A DNA stretch of 64,000 bases from CAKMZU01 sp965248335 (GCA_965248335.1 CBDFIY010000003.1:1426001-1490000), one strand, 5' to 3'; shown: positions 36,467 to 45,774, counted from the stretch's first letter. The notes: generated by a model not told the origin, from the letters alone. Numbers and translations are program-made.

Positions 36467-36901
36467 ATGAAAATGCTTAAAATAATTATTGCTGTATTAA
36501 TATTGTCTATGGGATCAAACGCTGTTTTTTCTAACAATAAACATTGGAATGGCGCATTAACTGAATTACGCATTGAGAAAATGCAAAGAAATCTAGATTT
36601 AAATAACAAACAGGTAGATAAGTTACAATCCATTTCAAAGAAGTACAGTCAAGGTACAACTTTCCGGTCAATGAAAAAAACCTTGAAGTCATTATATAAA
36701 TTAAACCCTAATAGTAAAGGTTATAAGAAACAATTAAAAATGTTAGCTGATAATGAGGCCGAAAGTGTTAAAGCTAAAGTATTAAGTGTAGGGGGTATGC
36801 GTGCCGAAATTTATAAAGTATTAACTCTAGGCCAACAGAAAAAAATGCAATCACGCATGAAAAAAAATAATTGTATAAATATTGAGAAAAGAAAGGTGTA
36901 G
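36467..36901 (+). CDS. CpxP/Spy-like periplasmic protein
   Basis: A 144-residue protein with a signal peptide (MKMLKIIIAVLILSMGSNAVFS) and an all-helical, lysine-rich body. The order LTELRIEKMQRNLDLNNKQVDKLQSISKKY, a middle helix, and VLTLGQQKKMQSRMKK fits the LTxxQ-type helices of the CpxP/Spy family (periplasmic chaperone or inhibitor of the kinase). ATG 36467 is used because AGAGAGAAG precedes it and the signal peptide starts there; an in-frame ATG at 36422 would add 15 unlikely residues. Divergent from the CpxRA-like pair and probably under its control. Confidence 0.75.
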   Translation: MKMLKIIIAVLILSMGSNAVFSNNKHWNGALTELRIEKMQRNLDLNNKQVDKLQSISKKYSQGTTFRSMKKTLKSLYKLNPNSKGYKKQLKMLADNEAESVKAKVLSVGGMRAEIYKVLTLGQQKKMQSRMKKNNCINIEKRKV

Positions 36902-36930
36902 GTGAAAATAAAAAGGTTTATTACCTGTAA

Positions 36931-36958
36931 TAAAAACCCTATATAAATAGGGTTTTTA
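36931..36958. terminator. Bidirectional terminator
   Basis: Perfect 12-bp stem TAAAAACCCTAT/ATAGGGTTTTTA with loop ATAA, between converging genes. Confidence 0.88.
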
Positions 36959-36975
36959 TCTTTTGTAGGTAATAT

Positions 36976-37806
36976 TTATTGATCTGGCAGCGCTTTGAGA
37001 AGGCGATTATATTCCCTCTTGTATTTTTGCTGTATTTTTTTTATTTGTAAGTGGTCTTGATCAGTTAACTTAAATTTATGCATATCAGCGATTAATTCAA
37101 CGAGAATTTTAAAAGTGGCATTAAAGTTCTTTGCGTTGACTTGACGGTCGGTTACACGCTTTACCTTTCCATCCTTTCGTGCCCAGACTCTTAATATAAT
37201 GACTTGTCGGTGCTTTAATGTATTCAGTTTTAAACCAGAAATTCTGTTGTCTTCACTAAAAATACTGCTCGGTTTTTCAATGCCTTTAATGGCTTTTGGT
37301 ATAGGATTTTTTCGGTTTATTTCATCCAGACGGTCTTTTAGTCGATGATATTCACGAATGTAATTCATGCGAATTTTTTTAATTAATGCTTTGTCAGCGG
37401 CATCGAGGGTTATATTTTTTAATACTAATAAGTCATCGAGAAATTCATAAAACAACGTGTCTAGGTTTTCGGCATTGACTGTGCGTTCTTTGATACGCTT
37501 TGCACGCTTGCCGTCAGTACTGACATGTAAGCCAAGGTAGATGCTTCGCCTGCGCATAGTTGTTGTAAATGTAATTCCGCGTATAAAGCCATCGTCTTTA
37601 AAAATCTGACGAAATCCCATATTTTTGCGTAAATTGTGGATTTTTAATAAAGCATCTCGTCGAGTCATTGCCGCTTTAAGCGCTTCATCTTCTGAGCCGA
37701 ACTGTTTAAATGAAAAGTATTCCTGAACGTCCATTTCTTTAATCTGCAAACGGAATCGTACGGGTACATCGTTATTGGGATGGTAGTGAATATTAAGAAG
37801 ATTCAA
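36976..37806 (-). CDS. Protein with two tandem copies of a basic domain, function unknown
   Basis: A 276-residue soluble, basic protein. Residues about 75-161 (IRGITFTTTMRRR...VNAENLDTLFYEFL...IKKIRMNYIREYHRLKDRL) and about 189-274 (ISGLKLNTLKHRQ...VNAKNFNATFKILV...IKKIQQKYKREYNRLLKAL) align along their whole length, so the domain is duplicated. Each copy has a short beta part followed by a helix ending in K-x-x-RE-YxRL. The beta part with GK...R..N recalls AP2-like DNA-binding units, and the positive charge would suit nucleic-acid binding, but I do not recognise the family. No operon partners. Confidence 0.6.
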   Translation of the reverse strand: MNLLNIHYHPNNDVPVRFRLQIKEMDVQEYFSFKQFGSEDEALKAAMTRRDALLKIHNLRKNMGFRQIFKDDGFIRGITFTTTMRRRSIYLGLHVSTDGKRAKRIKERTVNAENLDTLFYEFLDDLLVLKNITLDAADKALIKKIRMNYIREYHRLKDRLDEINRKNPIPKAIKGIEKPSSIFSEDNRISGLKLNTLKHRQVIILRVWARKDGKVKRVTDRQVNAKNFNATFKILVELIADMHKFKLTDQDHLQIKKIQQKYKREYNRLLKALPDQ

Positions 37807-37971
37807 AACAGGGTATACCTAGGTGTAAACATGCGCAGATAATAGCATGAATTACTGTTTTGATATGCATGGAATTGTTTTATTACTGTAATCCTATGGT
37901 CTTCTTACTGCCACTTAGTTTCTATACTGTATGCCTCTCAAGCTATAGCTAATTTAGAACTGAGGATAAGT

Positions 37972-40722
37972 ATGTTTGCCAGTAACAAATACACTGCCTA
38001 CGCCGTATCGGTGATGTTGGTGATAGCGCTCTCGCCGTTCACGTTCAGTGCGGGTTTTATTAGAGGTCAAGTTCAAACCGCCGGAAAAACTAAAAAACTT
38101 GAGGGTGCAAAGGTAACGATTGATCCTCTTAAAAAAAGCACCATAACGAATGCGGCAGGTGAGTTTGTTTTTCCAGACATTAAATCCGGTATTTATACGT
38201 TACGTGTTGATTATTTAGGTTTTAAGCCACAAACAAAGTCGATAACTGTCGGCGATACTGATCGACATGACATATTTTCGCTAGAAACCCTGAACAAGGT
38301 TAACGAAGAAGTTTTGGTTTATGGTCAGGCAGCTGCAATGAATGCCTCCATTAATCGTCAGCGTCATGCGGATGGGATCGTTGCCATTATTGATACTAAA
38401 TCTATGGGTGATTTTCCCGATCAAAATATCAGTGAGTCCTTGCAGCGGTTACCGGGTGTGAGTATTGAGCGCGACCAGGGTGAGGGGCGTTATGTGGCTG
38501 TGCGTGGATTAAATCCCGATTATAATTCGGTAACGGTCAATGGGATTAATATTCCTTCGCCTGATGCAGGTAGGCGTGCGGTGGCCTTGGATGTTATCCC
38601 TAATGATCTTGTTGGATCTGTTCAGGTGACCAAAACGGTAACGCCTGACAAGGATGCGGACTCTTTAGGCGGGGCGATTGAAATCACGAGCCTCAGTGCT
38701 TTTGATCGGGAAGATGTAGGTTATAAAGTGTATGCGGATGCGAGCTATAACGGCCTGATGAAGAAAACAAGCCCGAAGCTTGGCGTAACACTGACGAATA
38801 CATTTGATCTGTTGGGTAAGGAAGATGTTTTAGGCGTTGCATTTTCGGCCTCTTATTATAATCGCGATTTTGGTTCTGGTAATGTGGAAACCGGTGGGAA
38901 GTGGTCTTTTGATGACGGGAAATTAGAGGGACTAGAAGAAATCGAGCAGCGCGATTACACCATTAACCGTGAACGATTAGGCTTGGGGTTGAACCTTGAT
39001 TTAAAAGCGTTTGATGACACCGACCTTTATTTCCGTTCACTTTATTCGTCGTTTAAGGATAAAGAAACACGCTTTTCTAACAACGTTGAATTTTCTGCCC
39101 CACTGATGGCCGGTGTCGTTACGGATGATGCTGAGGTGGTACGTGAGTTAAAAAACCGAAAAGAGGTGCAAACGATTCAATCCTACACCGTTGGTGGTCA
39201 AACCCATATGAATAGCTGGACAATGGATTACAGCGTGGGTTTATCTGAGGCAAGAGAAAATAAGGGCAATTACATTGATGGAGCCGGTTTTAAGGCTGAG
39301 TTTGAAAGTCAAAACGGTGTTGAAGGTGTGGGGGTAGGGTTTACAGGTGGTAAGTCGCCTGCGATTTTTGCGAATCGCGCCTATCATGACATGAGCCAGT
39401 ATAAGCTGGATGAAGTTGTCATGGGTGAAGCGGATGCGAAAGATAGGCAAGGAGTAGTAAAGCTTGATGTGATGAAAGCGTTTTTTATGGCAGATTATCC
39501 CTCTAGCATAAAATGGGGTGCTAAATACAACCAGCGTAAGAAAGTATCACAGGAAAATGTTATTCAATACGCCGATTTTGACCATTTAGGCGAAAAGAAT
39601 ACGTTAGTGTCTTTTATGACCAAGCGTGTTGATTATGGCATAGGCTCATTTGGATCTGGCATCAGTAATGCGCGTGTGCTTGAGGCGATTGCGGGCTTGG
39701 AGGGCAAGGTGGATGCTGAAAAATCAACCGTCAATGATTATATAATTAGGGAAAATATTGTAGCTGCTTATGGCATGATGACGACCGATATCCAAGATGT
39801 GCGTGTGATTGCCGGGTTGCGTTATGAGCAAACACACACGGCTTCAGAGGGTAAACGTTATGATGATGCGTCTGACGCTGTATCAGCAACTCATTTCGAT
39901 ACAAAGAAAAAACATTTCTTACCTGCTATCTTGGTGAAATACGATATTAATGATCAGATGCTTCTTCGTGGAGGGTGGACAAACACGCTGGCGAGGCCAA
40001 CCTTTGAACAAATATCACCAGGTGCTTTGATCGAGAATAAAAAAGGAAAATTAGAAGGTGAAGCGGGCAATCCTTATCTTGATACCATGACAGCGACGAA
40101 TATTGATCTGGGTTATGAATTTTACCCCGGCGATGTGAGTGTTTTATCTGCGGGTGTTTTTTATAAAAAAATCGATGATTTTATCTATGCAAACACAGTG
40201 TCAGGTAAGCGCTTGGGGGTAGATCTAAATTATAAGGTGCAATCGTGGAGTAACGGTGATTCTGCCAGTCTTTTGGGACTCGAATTAAACTATGTACACC
40301 AGTTTGACTCCGGTATTTTACTGGGAGCGAATGCCACATTTATTGATAGTACTGCTGAGCTTTCTTTTGCTGAGGGTTCAAGAGATATCTCTCTGCCAGG
40401 GCAATCTGATTTTGTCGGTAATATCTTGTTAGGTTATGAGAAAGACCGTTACTCGTTGCGTTTGAGTGGTAATTACAAATCTAAAGCATTAATTAAAATT
40501 CAAAATTTAGATAAACGAACAGGCGACATTTATGAAGATGCCGGCATGCATTGGGATTTTGTTGCGAAGGCAAACATTTTAGAAAATTTAAGTGCAAGTT
40601 TTAAGGTTGTAAACCTGACAGATGAGTCTTATTATGCTTATCAGCATAAGCCTAGTTACAATTATCAGTACGAAAAATACGGCCGAACATTTCAGTTAGG
40701 CCTAGAGATTACTAATTTTTAA
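37972..40722 (+). CDS. TonB-dependent receptor with CarboxypepD_reg domain
   Basis: A 916-residue outer-membrane receptor. Signal peptide (to about residue 26), then a carboxypeptidase-regulatory-like domain (about 28-105: GQVQTAGKTKKLEGAKVTIDPL...TLRVDYLGFKPQTKSITV), then the plug with DFPDQNISESLQRLPGVSIERDQGEGRYVAVRGLNPDYNSVTVNG and a long beta barrel ending in YGRTFQLGLEITNF with the terminal phenylalanine needed for barrel assembly. It imports a large substrate with energy from TonB. The phytase gene 56 bp downstream suggests inositol phosphates or their products as substrate; this is inference. A terminator-like hairpin separates the two, so the second may be expressed at a lower level. 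Confidence 0.92.
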   Translation: MFASNKYTAYAVSVMLVIALSPFTFSAGFIRGQVQTAGKTKKLEGAKVTIDPLKKSTITNAAGEFVFPDIKSGIYTLRVDYLGFKPQTKSITVGDTDRHDIFSLETLNKVNEEVLVYGQAAAMNASINRQRHADGIVAIIDTKSMGDFPDQNISESLQRLPGVSIERDQGEGRYVAVRGLNPDYNSVTVNGINIPSPDAGRRAVALDVIPNDLVGSVQVTKTVTPDKDADSLGGAIEITSLSAFDREDVGYKVYADASYNGLMKKTSPKLGVTLTNTFDLLGKEDVLGVAFSASYYNRDFGSGNVETGGKWSFDDGKLEGLEEIEQRDYTINRERLGLGLNLDLKAFDDTDLYFRSLYSSFKDKETRFSNNVEFSAPLMAGVVTDDAEVVRELKNRKEVQTIQSYTVGGQTHMNSWTMDYSVGLSEARENKGNYIDGAGFKAEFESQNGVEGVGVGFTGGKSPAIFANRAYHDMSQYKLDEVVMGEADAKDRQGVVKLDVMKAFFMADYPSSIKWGAKYNQRKKVSQENVIQYADFDHLGEKNTLVSFMTKRVDYGIGSFGSGISNARVLEAIAGLEGKVDAEKSTVNDYIIRENIVAAYGMMTTDIQDVRVIAGLRYEQTHTASEGKRYDDASDAVSATHFDTKKKHFLPAILVKYDINDQMLLRGGWTNTLARPTFEQISPGALIENKKGKLEGEAGNPYLDTMTATNIDLGYEFYPGDVSVLSAGVFYKKIDDFIYANTVSGKRLGVDLNYKVQSWSNGDSASLLGLELNYVHQFDSGILLGANATFIDSTAELSFAEGSRDISLPGQSDFVGNILLGYEKDRYSLRLSGNYKSKALIKIQNLDKRTGDIYEDAGMHWDFVAKANILENLSASFKVVNLTDESYYAYQHKPSYNYQYEKYGRTFQLGLEITNF

Positions 40723-40741
40723 TTCCCCACTTTTACTCAAG

Positions 40742-40766
40742 CCCGAGTAAAGTCGGGTCGTTTTTT
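40742..40766 (+). terminator. Intercistronic terminator or attenuator
   Basis: Stem CCCGA/TCGGG with loop GTAAAG, then CG and six T, between the receptor and phytase genes. Confidence 0.75.
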
Positions 40767-40778
40767 ATTGGATACCTG

Positions 40779-42686
40779 ATGAAATTAATTTTTTGTTTAG
40801 CGCTTGCTGGTTGTCTTTTTGCCTGTTCAAAACAAGACACGCCTCCTGACCCTTTTACTCAAAACAGTATTTTGACGGATATTGTCAACGTGGATAACTT
40901 AAGGGATGCCTTGCCCCTCGATCGAGGCGAATTTTTGTTGAGTTCAGAGACCCAAGGCTTGTTTCTACAAAAAGGGAAAAACCAATATAGAGTCAAAAAA
41001 GGGCAGTTTGAAGCGCTAGGGAAGGTTGCTCAAGCCTATGCCGTGGTAGATTCAGAAAATAACCGTTTAGTGATTTTTGATTCGGAGCAGCAAAACTTCA
41101 AGGAACTCTCATCCGTTCGCGTAGAAGGATTTCAACTCAACGCATTTTGCGACTATGTTTCACCTAATGATGGTGGACATTATGTTTTTTTACTGAATGG
41201 CGATGGTCTTGTCGAGCAGCATCTTGTTAATTATCAAGGCCGTTATTTGGATACGCCTATCAAGATAAAACGTTTTTTTGTCGGCAGTGATGTGTCAAGC
41301 TGTGTGGCTTTGACAGGACAGCAGCGTGTGTATTTTTCTGAGGAAAACGTGGGCATTTTTTCTTATAAAGCCGAGCCTGAATCTGATCGTGAACGCATGC
41401 TGGTTGCAGCAACGCAACCTGTTGGAAAATTGAGTAAAAAAATTACCTCGCTCGTTCGATTTGATGAACAAACGCTGATGGGGGTCAATGAAAAGACAAA
41501 TGAACTTAATCGTATTTTGCTCACCGATGAAGGTGCCAGCGTGGGGGAAGTTGTCTTAAAGCAGTTCCCCGATGCTCGTCTTGAAACCTTGCATCAAAGA
41601 GCAGATGGTTTGTTAGCTGTTGATCCCTCTCAGGGTGTTCTCTATCAAATACCGATGAATACAAAAGCGCCACAAACGGCTTTAGTACCAAGGGTCTCCT
41701 CTGTGCCAATTTTCTCTGTCACTGCAACGGTTGAAACACCACCGGTGAAAGACACAGGTGATGCGGCAGATGACCCTGCCATTTGGTATAACAAAAAAAT
41801 GCCGAGCGAAAGTCTTGTGTTGGGTACGAACAAAAAACAAGGTCTCTTGGTTTATGATTTAAAAGGCAAGTTCGTACAAAGTATCCCGCATGGGCATATC
41901 AATAATGTGGATGTTCGTTACGGCTTAACGCTAAAGGGAAAAACGGTTGATATCGCTGCAAGCAGTAACCGCAGTAATAACAGTCTTAGTTTGTACACCA
42001 TTGATCCCGCTACACGTAAAGTAAACCTCGCCACAGAAGTGCCTTTAACCATGAAAGACCCCTATGGCTTGTGTATGGGGCAAAAGGGTAATCAACTGTC
42101 TGTGTGGATAAACGATAAATCAGGTCTGTTTGAAGAATATCTTGTGGTTGTCGAAAAAAATCATCTCACGGCAAAAAAAGCGCGCCATTTTAGTGTGGGT
42201 AGCCAGCCTGAAGGTTGTGTTGTGGATGATAAAACACAGAGGCTTTTCGTCGGTGAAGAGGACGTCGGTGTATGGGTCGTTGATTTAGCTGCAAAACAGC
42301 TCGCGCCACAATCGGTAATAAAAGTAGGCGGTGTGTTAACTGCTGACGTAGAAGGTATTTCTATTGCTTACCAAGGTTACAAGAAAAAAGATGTATTGGT
42401 GATTTCTAGTCAAGGCGATAACAGTTATGTGCTAGTTGATACGCAATCGCCTTATAAGGTGTTTGGGAAGTTTCGCATTGGCTTAAACCCCGGAAAAGGG
42501 ATTGATGGCGTATCAGAAACTGACGGATTAAGTGTCTCGACTAAGGATTTTGGCGGGCAATTCAGCAAAGGTATTCTCATCACACAAGATGGCTATAACC
42601 TGATGCCAAGTGCAGCGCAAAACTTTAAGTACGTCCCTTGGTCTTTTGTTCAGCAAGGATTGGAAGGCATCGATGGGAAACTTTAA
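40779..42686 (+). CDS. Beta-propeller phytase, lipoprotein
   Basis: A 635-residue lipoprotein (CLALAGCLFACSK, lipobox LFAC) of the beta-propeller phytase family, calcium-dependent enzymes that remove phosphates from phytate. The catalytic propeller is the C-terminal half: DTGDAADDPAIWYNKKMPSE (near residue 325), LVLGTNKKQGLLVYDLKGK, NVDVRYG, VGSQPEGCVVDDKTQRLFVGEEDVGVW and ADVEGISIAY with GDNSYVLVD are family blocks holding the Ca and phosphate ligands. The N-terminal half looks like a second, incomplete propeller, as in known dual-domain phytases. Anchored outside, it would release phosphate near the TonB receptor encoded just upstream. No paired regulator is seen. Confidence 0.9.
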   Translation: MKLIFCLALAGCLFACSKQDTPPDPFTQNSILTDIVNVDNLRDALPLDRGEFLLSSETQGLFLQKGKNQYRVKKGQFEALGKVAQAYAVVDSENNRLVIFDSEQQNFKELSSVRVEGFQLNAFCDYVSPNDGGHYVFLLNGDGLVEQHLVNYQGRYLDTPIKIKRFFVGSDVSSCVALTGQQRVYFSEENVGIFSYKAEPESDRERMLVAATQPVGKLSKKITSLVRFDEQTLMGVNEKTNELNRILLTDEGASVGEVVLKQFPDARLETLHQRADGLLAVDPSQGVLYQIPMNTKAPQTALVPRVSSVPIFSVTATVETPPVKDTGDAADDPAIWYNKKMPSESLVLGTNKKQGLLVYDLKGKFVQSIPHGHINNVDVRYGLTLKGKTVDIAASSNRSNNSLSLYTIDPATRKVNLATEVPLTMKDPYGLCMGQKGNQLSVWINDKSGLFEEYLVVVEKNHLTAKKARHFSVGSQPEGCVVDDKTQRLFVGEEDVGVWVVDLAAKQLAPQSVIKVGGVLTADVEGISIAYQGYKKKDVLVISSQGDNSYVLVDTQSPYKVFGKFRIGLNPGKGIDGVSETDGLSVSTKDFGGQFSKGILITQDGYNLMPSAAQNFKYVPWSFVQQGLEGIDGKL

Positions 42687-42690
42687 TGCG

Positions 42691-42918
42691 CTAATGGCGT
42701 GTGTTGTTGGCAATAAACGCTTTCAGGGCGGCGGTGATACGCTTTTGGTTGAAGACATAGGGTATGTCCGCAAAATTTGCCGAGGGCTGCCCCCCTGAGG
42801 GTAGCTTGCCGTCTTTGCCAAGTGCTGCGGCGATTTCAAAGCCGTAAGTTGCTTGTGGGCGCTCTGCTCTCTCAATGTTTACTTGCGAGTGAGGAGACAG
42901 AGAGAGTATCAGTGCAAG
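42691..42918 (-). pseudogene. Possible 3' remnant of an unidentified gene
   Basis: On the minus strand a frame without start codon ends at 42691 with a segment of natural-looking composition: YGFEIAAALGKDGKLPSGG, then ANFADIPYVFNQKRITAALKAFIANN. It breaks off near 42855, where the sequence upstream changes character. I do not recognise the family. It may be the tail of a gene lost by rearrangement. It converges with the phytase gene, with a gap of only four bases. Confidence 0.3.
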
Positions 42919-43222
42919 TCAATGAAGTCTTGGTGCCGGTTAGTTGTGCGTTATGCATTATGGGAGTGACTGATGAAAAGGATAAACCTTTAACGCATAT
43001 TGATGCGTTTACCCATAGTGTTAATTTGCGCCCGAAAGGAAAAAAATTATTCCTAAGAAGCGATATTACAGTAAGTAAGGTTTATAAATACTTGACTTCA
43101 TTAGCCGAAGCACCTCTTCCGTCTGATCTGCAGCAAGAATACTCAAATCTTCATGCGAGAGTTGAACCATGCGAGGGATTTAATTCGTCCGAAAAATAAG
43201 GTTTAAACCCCCGCCTTCAGGC

Positions 43223-44832
43223 CTGTCTCTTTATCACAAATATCCAGCAATTCATAAGTTATCTGGAGCTTATTGATTCTTAATCTGTAATAAATTCAAT
43301 AATTTCGCCCTTAATTTAAACTTTCTCTGTATATGAAGTGTCATACATGACCAAACATACAAAGGTCAGTAAATCATTAACAGCATACTTGATTCAAAAA
43401 AATGGGCAGAAGTAACCTTTGGAGGTGCAGATTTGGGTGATAAAAGACGAACAGATAGGCTGATTCATGTAGCCGCTGAGTTATCGGCAAATACAGGATC
43501 CTCTTTGGCTAGTTCATGTGCAGATGACTCAGCGGCGCTGCTTGGAGGGTATCGTTTTATTGAAAATAAAGCGGTTAAACCCGATGATATTGCTAAATCC
43601 GGATTTCAATCAACGGCAGTTTTATCACAAGAATCAAATTTACTGCTGGCTATTGAGGATTCAACAACGCTTAGCTATAAACATTCAATTGTTTCGGAAT
43701 TAGGTGGATTGGGTGGCCCTAAAGATTCAACAGCCAAAGGTTTCTGGGTTCATTCAGTTATGCTTATGGATGCTAATTTGGAGAGAACTGTTGGTCTGAT
43801 TGATCAGCAGCGCTGGATAAGACTCGGCAAAAGTGAGTCAGAAAAAGTTTCCCCTAGAAAAAGGCCTTATGAGGAGAAAGAAAGTTTTAAATGGCAAAAA
43901 TCCTCAGAGAATATAAGCCAGAGACTAGGTGATCAGATAGCTATAACGATAAGTGTATGTGATCGTGAAGCAGATGTTTTTGAATACATCCAATACAAGA
44001 TTGATAATGGCGAGCGATTTGTTGTCAGGGCATCGCAGAACCGGAGGCTGGTTGATGAAGATAAATGTTTGTTTGATGCGGTATTGGAAACGCCTGTAAT
44101 TGGCGAGTATACGATAAAGATTCCACAGCGAGGGGGAAGAAAAGCGAGAGAAGCCAAGCTCGAAGTAAGAAGTAAACGAGTGACAATTCTGCCTCCTCAA
44201 AGGCCTGATAGTCAGTTATCCCCCTTGAGTGTTAATGTTGTCATAGCACAGGAAGTGGGTGCTGACTCGGATGAGAAATTATGCTGGATTCTTTTAACTT
44301 CCGAGAATATAGAGACCTTTGAATGCTGCCGTAAAATATTAAGATTTTATGAACTTCGCTGGGGTATAGAAGAATTTCATAAAGCGTGGAAATCAGGCGC
44401 AAAGGTCGAAGAGCAGCGTATGCAAAGTGCCGGCAATATGGAGCGAATAGCTGTTATTTTGATGTTTATAGCAGTAAGGCTAATACAGTTACGCGAAGCA
44501 CTAATGAAGCCTTTCAGTGCAAATTTAGAGAGCGGGCAGAAGGGAAATGAAAACGCAGGAAATGAAAATACACCTGCGAATAAAGTTGTTTCTGCTGAAG
44601 AATGGCAAGTGCTTTGGTTTCTGAAAGAGAAAAAAACATTGCCTGATAAGCCACCAAGCTTACTTTGGTTTTTTCAAACGCTGGCAAAGCTTGGCGGTTG
44701 GTATGATTCTAAGCGAACTGGACGACCTGGATGGTTAGCCATCTGGAAAGGCTGTATGAAATTACAACTAGTCATCGAAGGGTACCGCGTAGGCCACCAA
44801 TTCTATAGCAGGGAGATGTGATAAAGAGACAG
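43223..44832 (+). mobile_element. IS4-family element of the IS50/Tn5 group
   Basis: The ends are CTGTCTCTTTATCACA at 43223 and its complement ending at 44832. CTGTCTCTT is the Tn5 end core. CCTTCAGGC flanks both sides (43214-43222 and 44833-44841), a 9-bp target duplication as expected for Tn5-like elements. It is 1610 bp long and looks recently inserted. Confidence 0.93.
43433..44821 (+). CDS. Tn5/IS50-like transposase (IS4 family)
   Basis: A transposase of about 462 residues from TTG 43433. The Tn5-type landmarks are all there: LGDKRRTDRLIHVAAEL, LLAIEDSTTLSY (first D, residue 76), ISVCDREADVFEYI (second D, residue 177), and ILRFYELRWGIEEFHKAWKSGAKVEEQRMQ (catalytic E in the YREK motif), followed by LERMAVILMF-like MERIAVILMFIAVRLIQLRE. 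Tn5 relatives have about 15 more residues before LGDKRRT, and here an in-frame extension (ILDSKKWAEVTFGGAD) exists without ATG, GTG or TTG; the true start may be an ATT or ATA near 43.38 kb. The protein cuts and joins element ends CTGTCTCTT. Confidence 0.92.
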   Translation: MGDKRRTDRLIHVAAELSANTGSSLASSCADDSAALLGGYRFIENKAVKPDDIAKSGFQSTAVLSQESNLLLAIEDSTTLSYKHSIVSELGGLGGPKDSTAKGFWVHSVMLMDANLERTVGLIDQQRWIRLGKSESEKVSPRKRPYEEKESFKWQKSSENISQRLGDQIAITISVCDREADVFEYIQYKIDNGERFVVRASQNRRLVDEDKCLFDAVLETPVIGEYTIKIPQRGGRKAREAKLEVRSKRVTILPPQRPDSQLSPLSVNVVIAQEVGADSDEKLCWILLTSENIETFECCRKILRFYELRWGIEEFHKAWKSGAKVEEQRMQSAGNMERIAVILMFIAVRLIQLREALMKPFSANLESGQKGNENAGNENTPANKVVSAEEWQVLWFLKEKKTLPDKPPSLLWFFQTLAKLGGWYDSKRTGRPGWLAIWKGCMKLQLVIEGYRVGHQFYSREM

Positions 44833-44880
44833 CCTTCAGGCGGGTAGCTTTAAGCTAGCAGTTGCCTTTATGATGCGGGT

Positions 44881-45306
44881 ATGAAATACCGTTATGGTTC
44901 GCACACGAAATATAAGATTGAATATCATTTTGTTTGGGTGACTAAGTATCGCTATCAGGTATTAAAAGGCGATGTTGGACTGAGAGTTCGTGAGTTAATC
45001 AGGCAAACGTGTGAGTATTTAGAAATAGAAATATTGCGCGGCGTGATCAGCAAAGATCATGTACATTTGCTGATATCTGTGCCACCGACTTTATCACCAG
45101 CAGAGGTAATGAGGAGAATAAAAGGTCGATCATCGACTAAATTGTTTCAGGAGTTTCCACATTTAAAGAAAAGGTATTGGGGACAGCATTTTTGGGCGAG
45201 AGGTTATTTTTGTGTGACGGCTGGAGAGCTAACTAAAGAGATGATACAGGAGTATCTGGAGCACCACTTTGAACGAAAAGTTGATGATAATTTCGATGTT
45301 GAATGA
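44881..45306 (+). CDS. tnpA: IS200-type Y1 transposase
   Basis: A 141-residue HUH single-strand transposase. HVHLL in ISKDHVHLLISVPP is the HUH metal site, and the tyrosine in MIQEYLEHHF is the likely nucleophile. The start MKYRYGSHTKYKIEYHFVWVTKYRYQVL is typical. No tnpB follows, so this is IS200 rather than IS605 type. The gene appears intact, but the element's left-end hairpin is disrupted by the IS50-like insertion, so transposition in cis is probably blocked, while TnpA could still act on other copies. Confidence 0.93.
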   Translation: MKYRYGSHTKYKIEYHFVWVTKYRYQVLKGDVGLRVRELIRQTCEYLEIEILRGVISKDHVHLLISVPPTLSPAEVMRRIKGRSSTKLFQEFPHLKKRYWGQHFWARGYFCVTAGELTKEMIQEYLEHHFERKVDDNFDVE

Positions 45307-45597
45307 GAGTATTTATTCGGCTTTAGCCGAAAAGCTGGACTTTCAGTCCGCAGTTTTTAACCCACCGTCTTTAGACGGTGGTTGTTAAGTGTATTTCTTT
45401 CGGAGGCTCAGATGCAACGCTAGTTGTCGATGACAAAGATTTAGGGTTTCTTTTAGGGGGCAAACACGGAACGAATAGCAGCCAGTTGAAGGCTTTTATT
45501 CCTAGTCTTATCGAAAAACACAAGCAAGAGAGTAAGCAAAAATAGAGATGCACGAAAAATTTTTAAATCGACACATAGTTTTTGGTGACCTGTTATT

Positions 45598-45716
45598 TAT
45601 ACCCATCGGAATTGGAGATGCAAGAAGGCGGCAAGCGAGCGAATCCCCATGCGATTACAGTCAGTAAGTGATTGAGCGCGGCCAACGCCCTTGCATCTTC
45701 AAGTGTGATCGGTATA
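45598..45716 (-). repeat. MITE-like palindromic repeat, copy 4
   Basis: Reverse orientation. From TATACCCATCGGAATTGG to GTGTGATCGGTATA, slightly shorter in the centre than the other copies. Confidence 0.85.
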
Positions 45717-45774
45717 TACCTTTCTTTGGGTAGGCTTTAGAGGCGTCATAACAGGTCGTTAGTTTTTTAAAAAA

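Larger units (their letters stand above)
43203..45388 (+). mobile_element. IS200-like element interrupted by an IS50-like element
   Basis: The left-end hairpin CCCGCC-TTCA-GGCGGG is split by the IS50-like insertion (43223-44832) and is restored when that and one 9-bp duplication are removed. The right end has three hairpins: CGGCTTTAGCCG, GGACTTTCAGTCC and CCACCGTC-TTTA-GACGGTGG, then GTTGTTAAG. Subterminal hairpins without inverted terminal repeats are the hallmark of IS200/IS605 elements. The outer limits are estimates to within a few bases. Confidence 0.82.
42849..45545 (+). pseudogene. Probable gene for a small exported protein, split by IS200 and a nested IS50-like element
   Basis: The frame from TTG 42849 opens with LLVGALLSQCLLASEE, a signal-peptide-like start, and runs to a stop at 43197-43199 next to the IS200 left end. 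After the IS, near 45400, an open frame without its own start reads SFGGSDATLVVDDKDLGFLLGG ... FIPSLIEKHKQESKQK and stops at 45545. Together they look like the N- and C-terminal parts of one protein of about 165 residues. The exact junction cannot be set because IS200 elements make no target duplication. The start codon is uncertain, and the family is unknown. Confidence 0.45.

Noticed and set aside
42777..43199. Start of the split gene at 42777 with an arginine-rich N-terminus
   Set aside because: The first 24 residues overlap an apparent gene tail on the other strand and do not look like a protein start; TTG 42849 opens a signal-peptide-like sequence instead.
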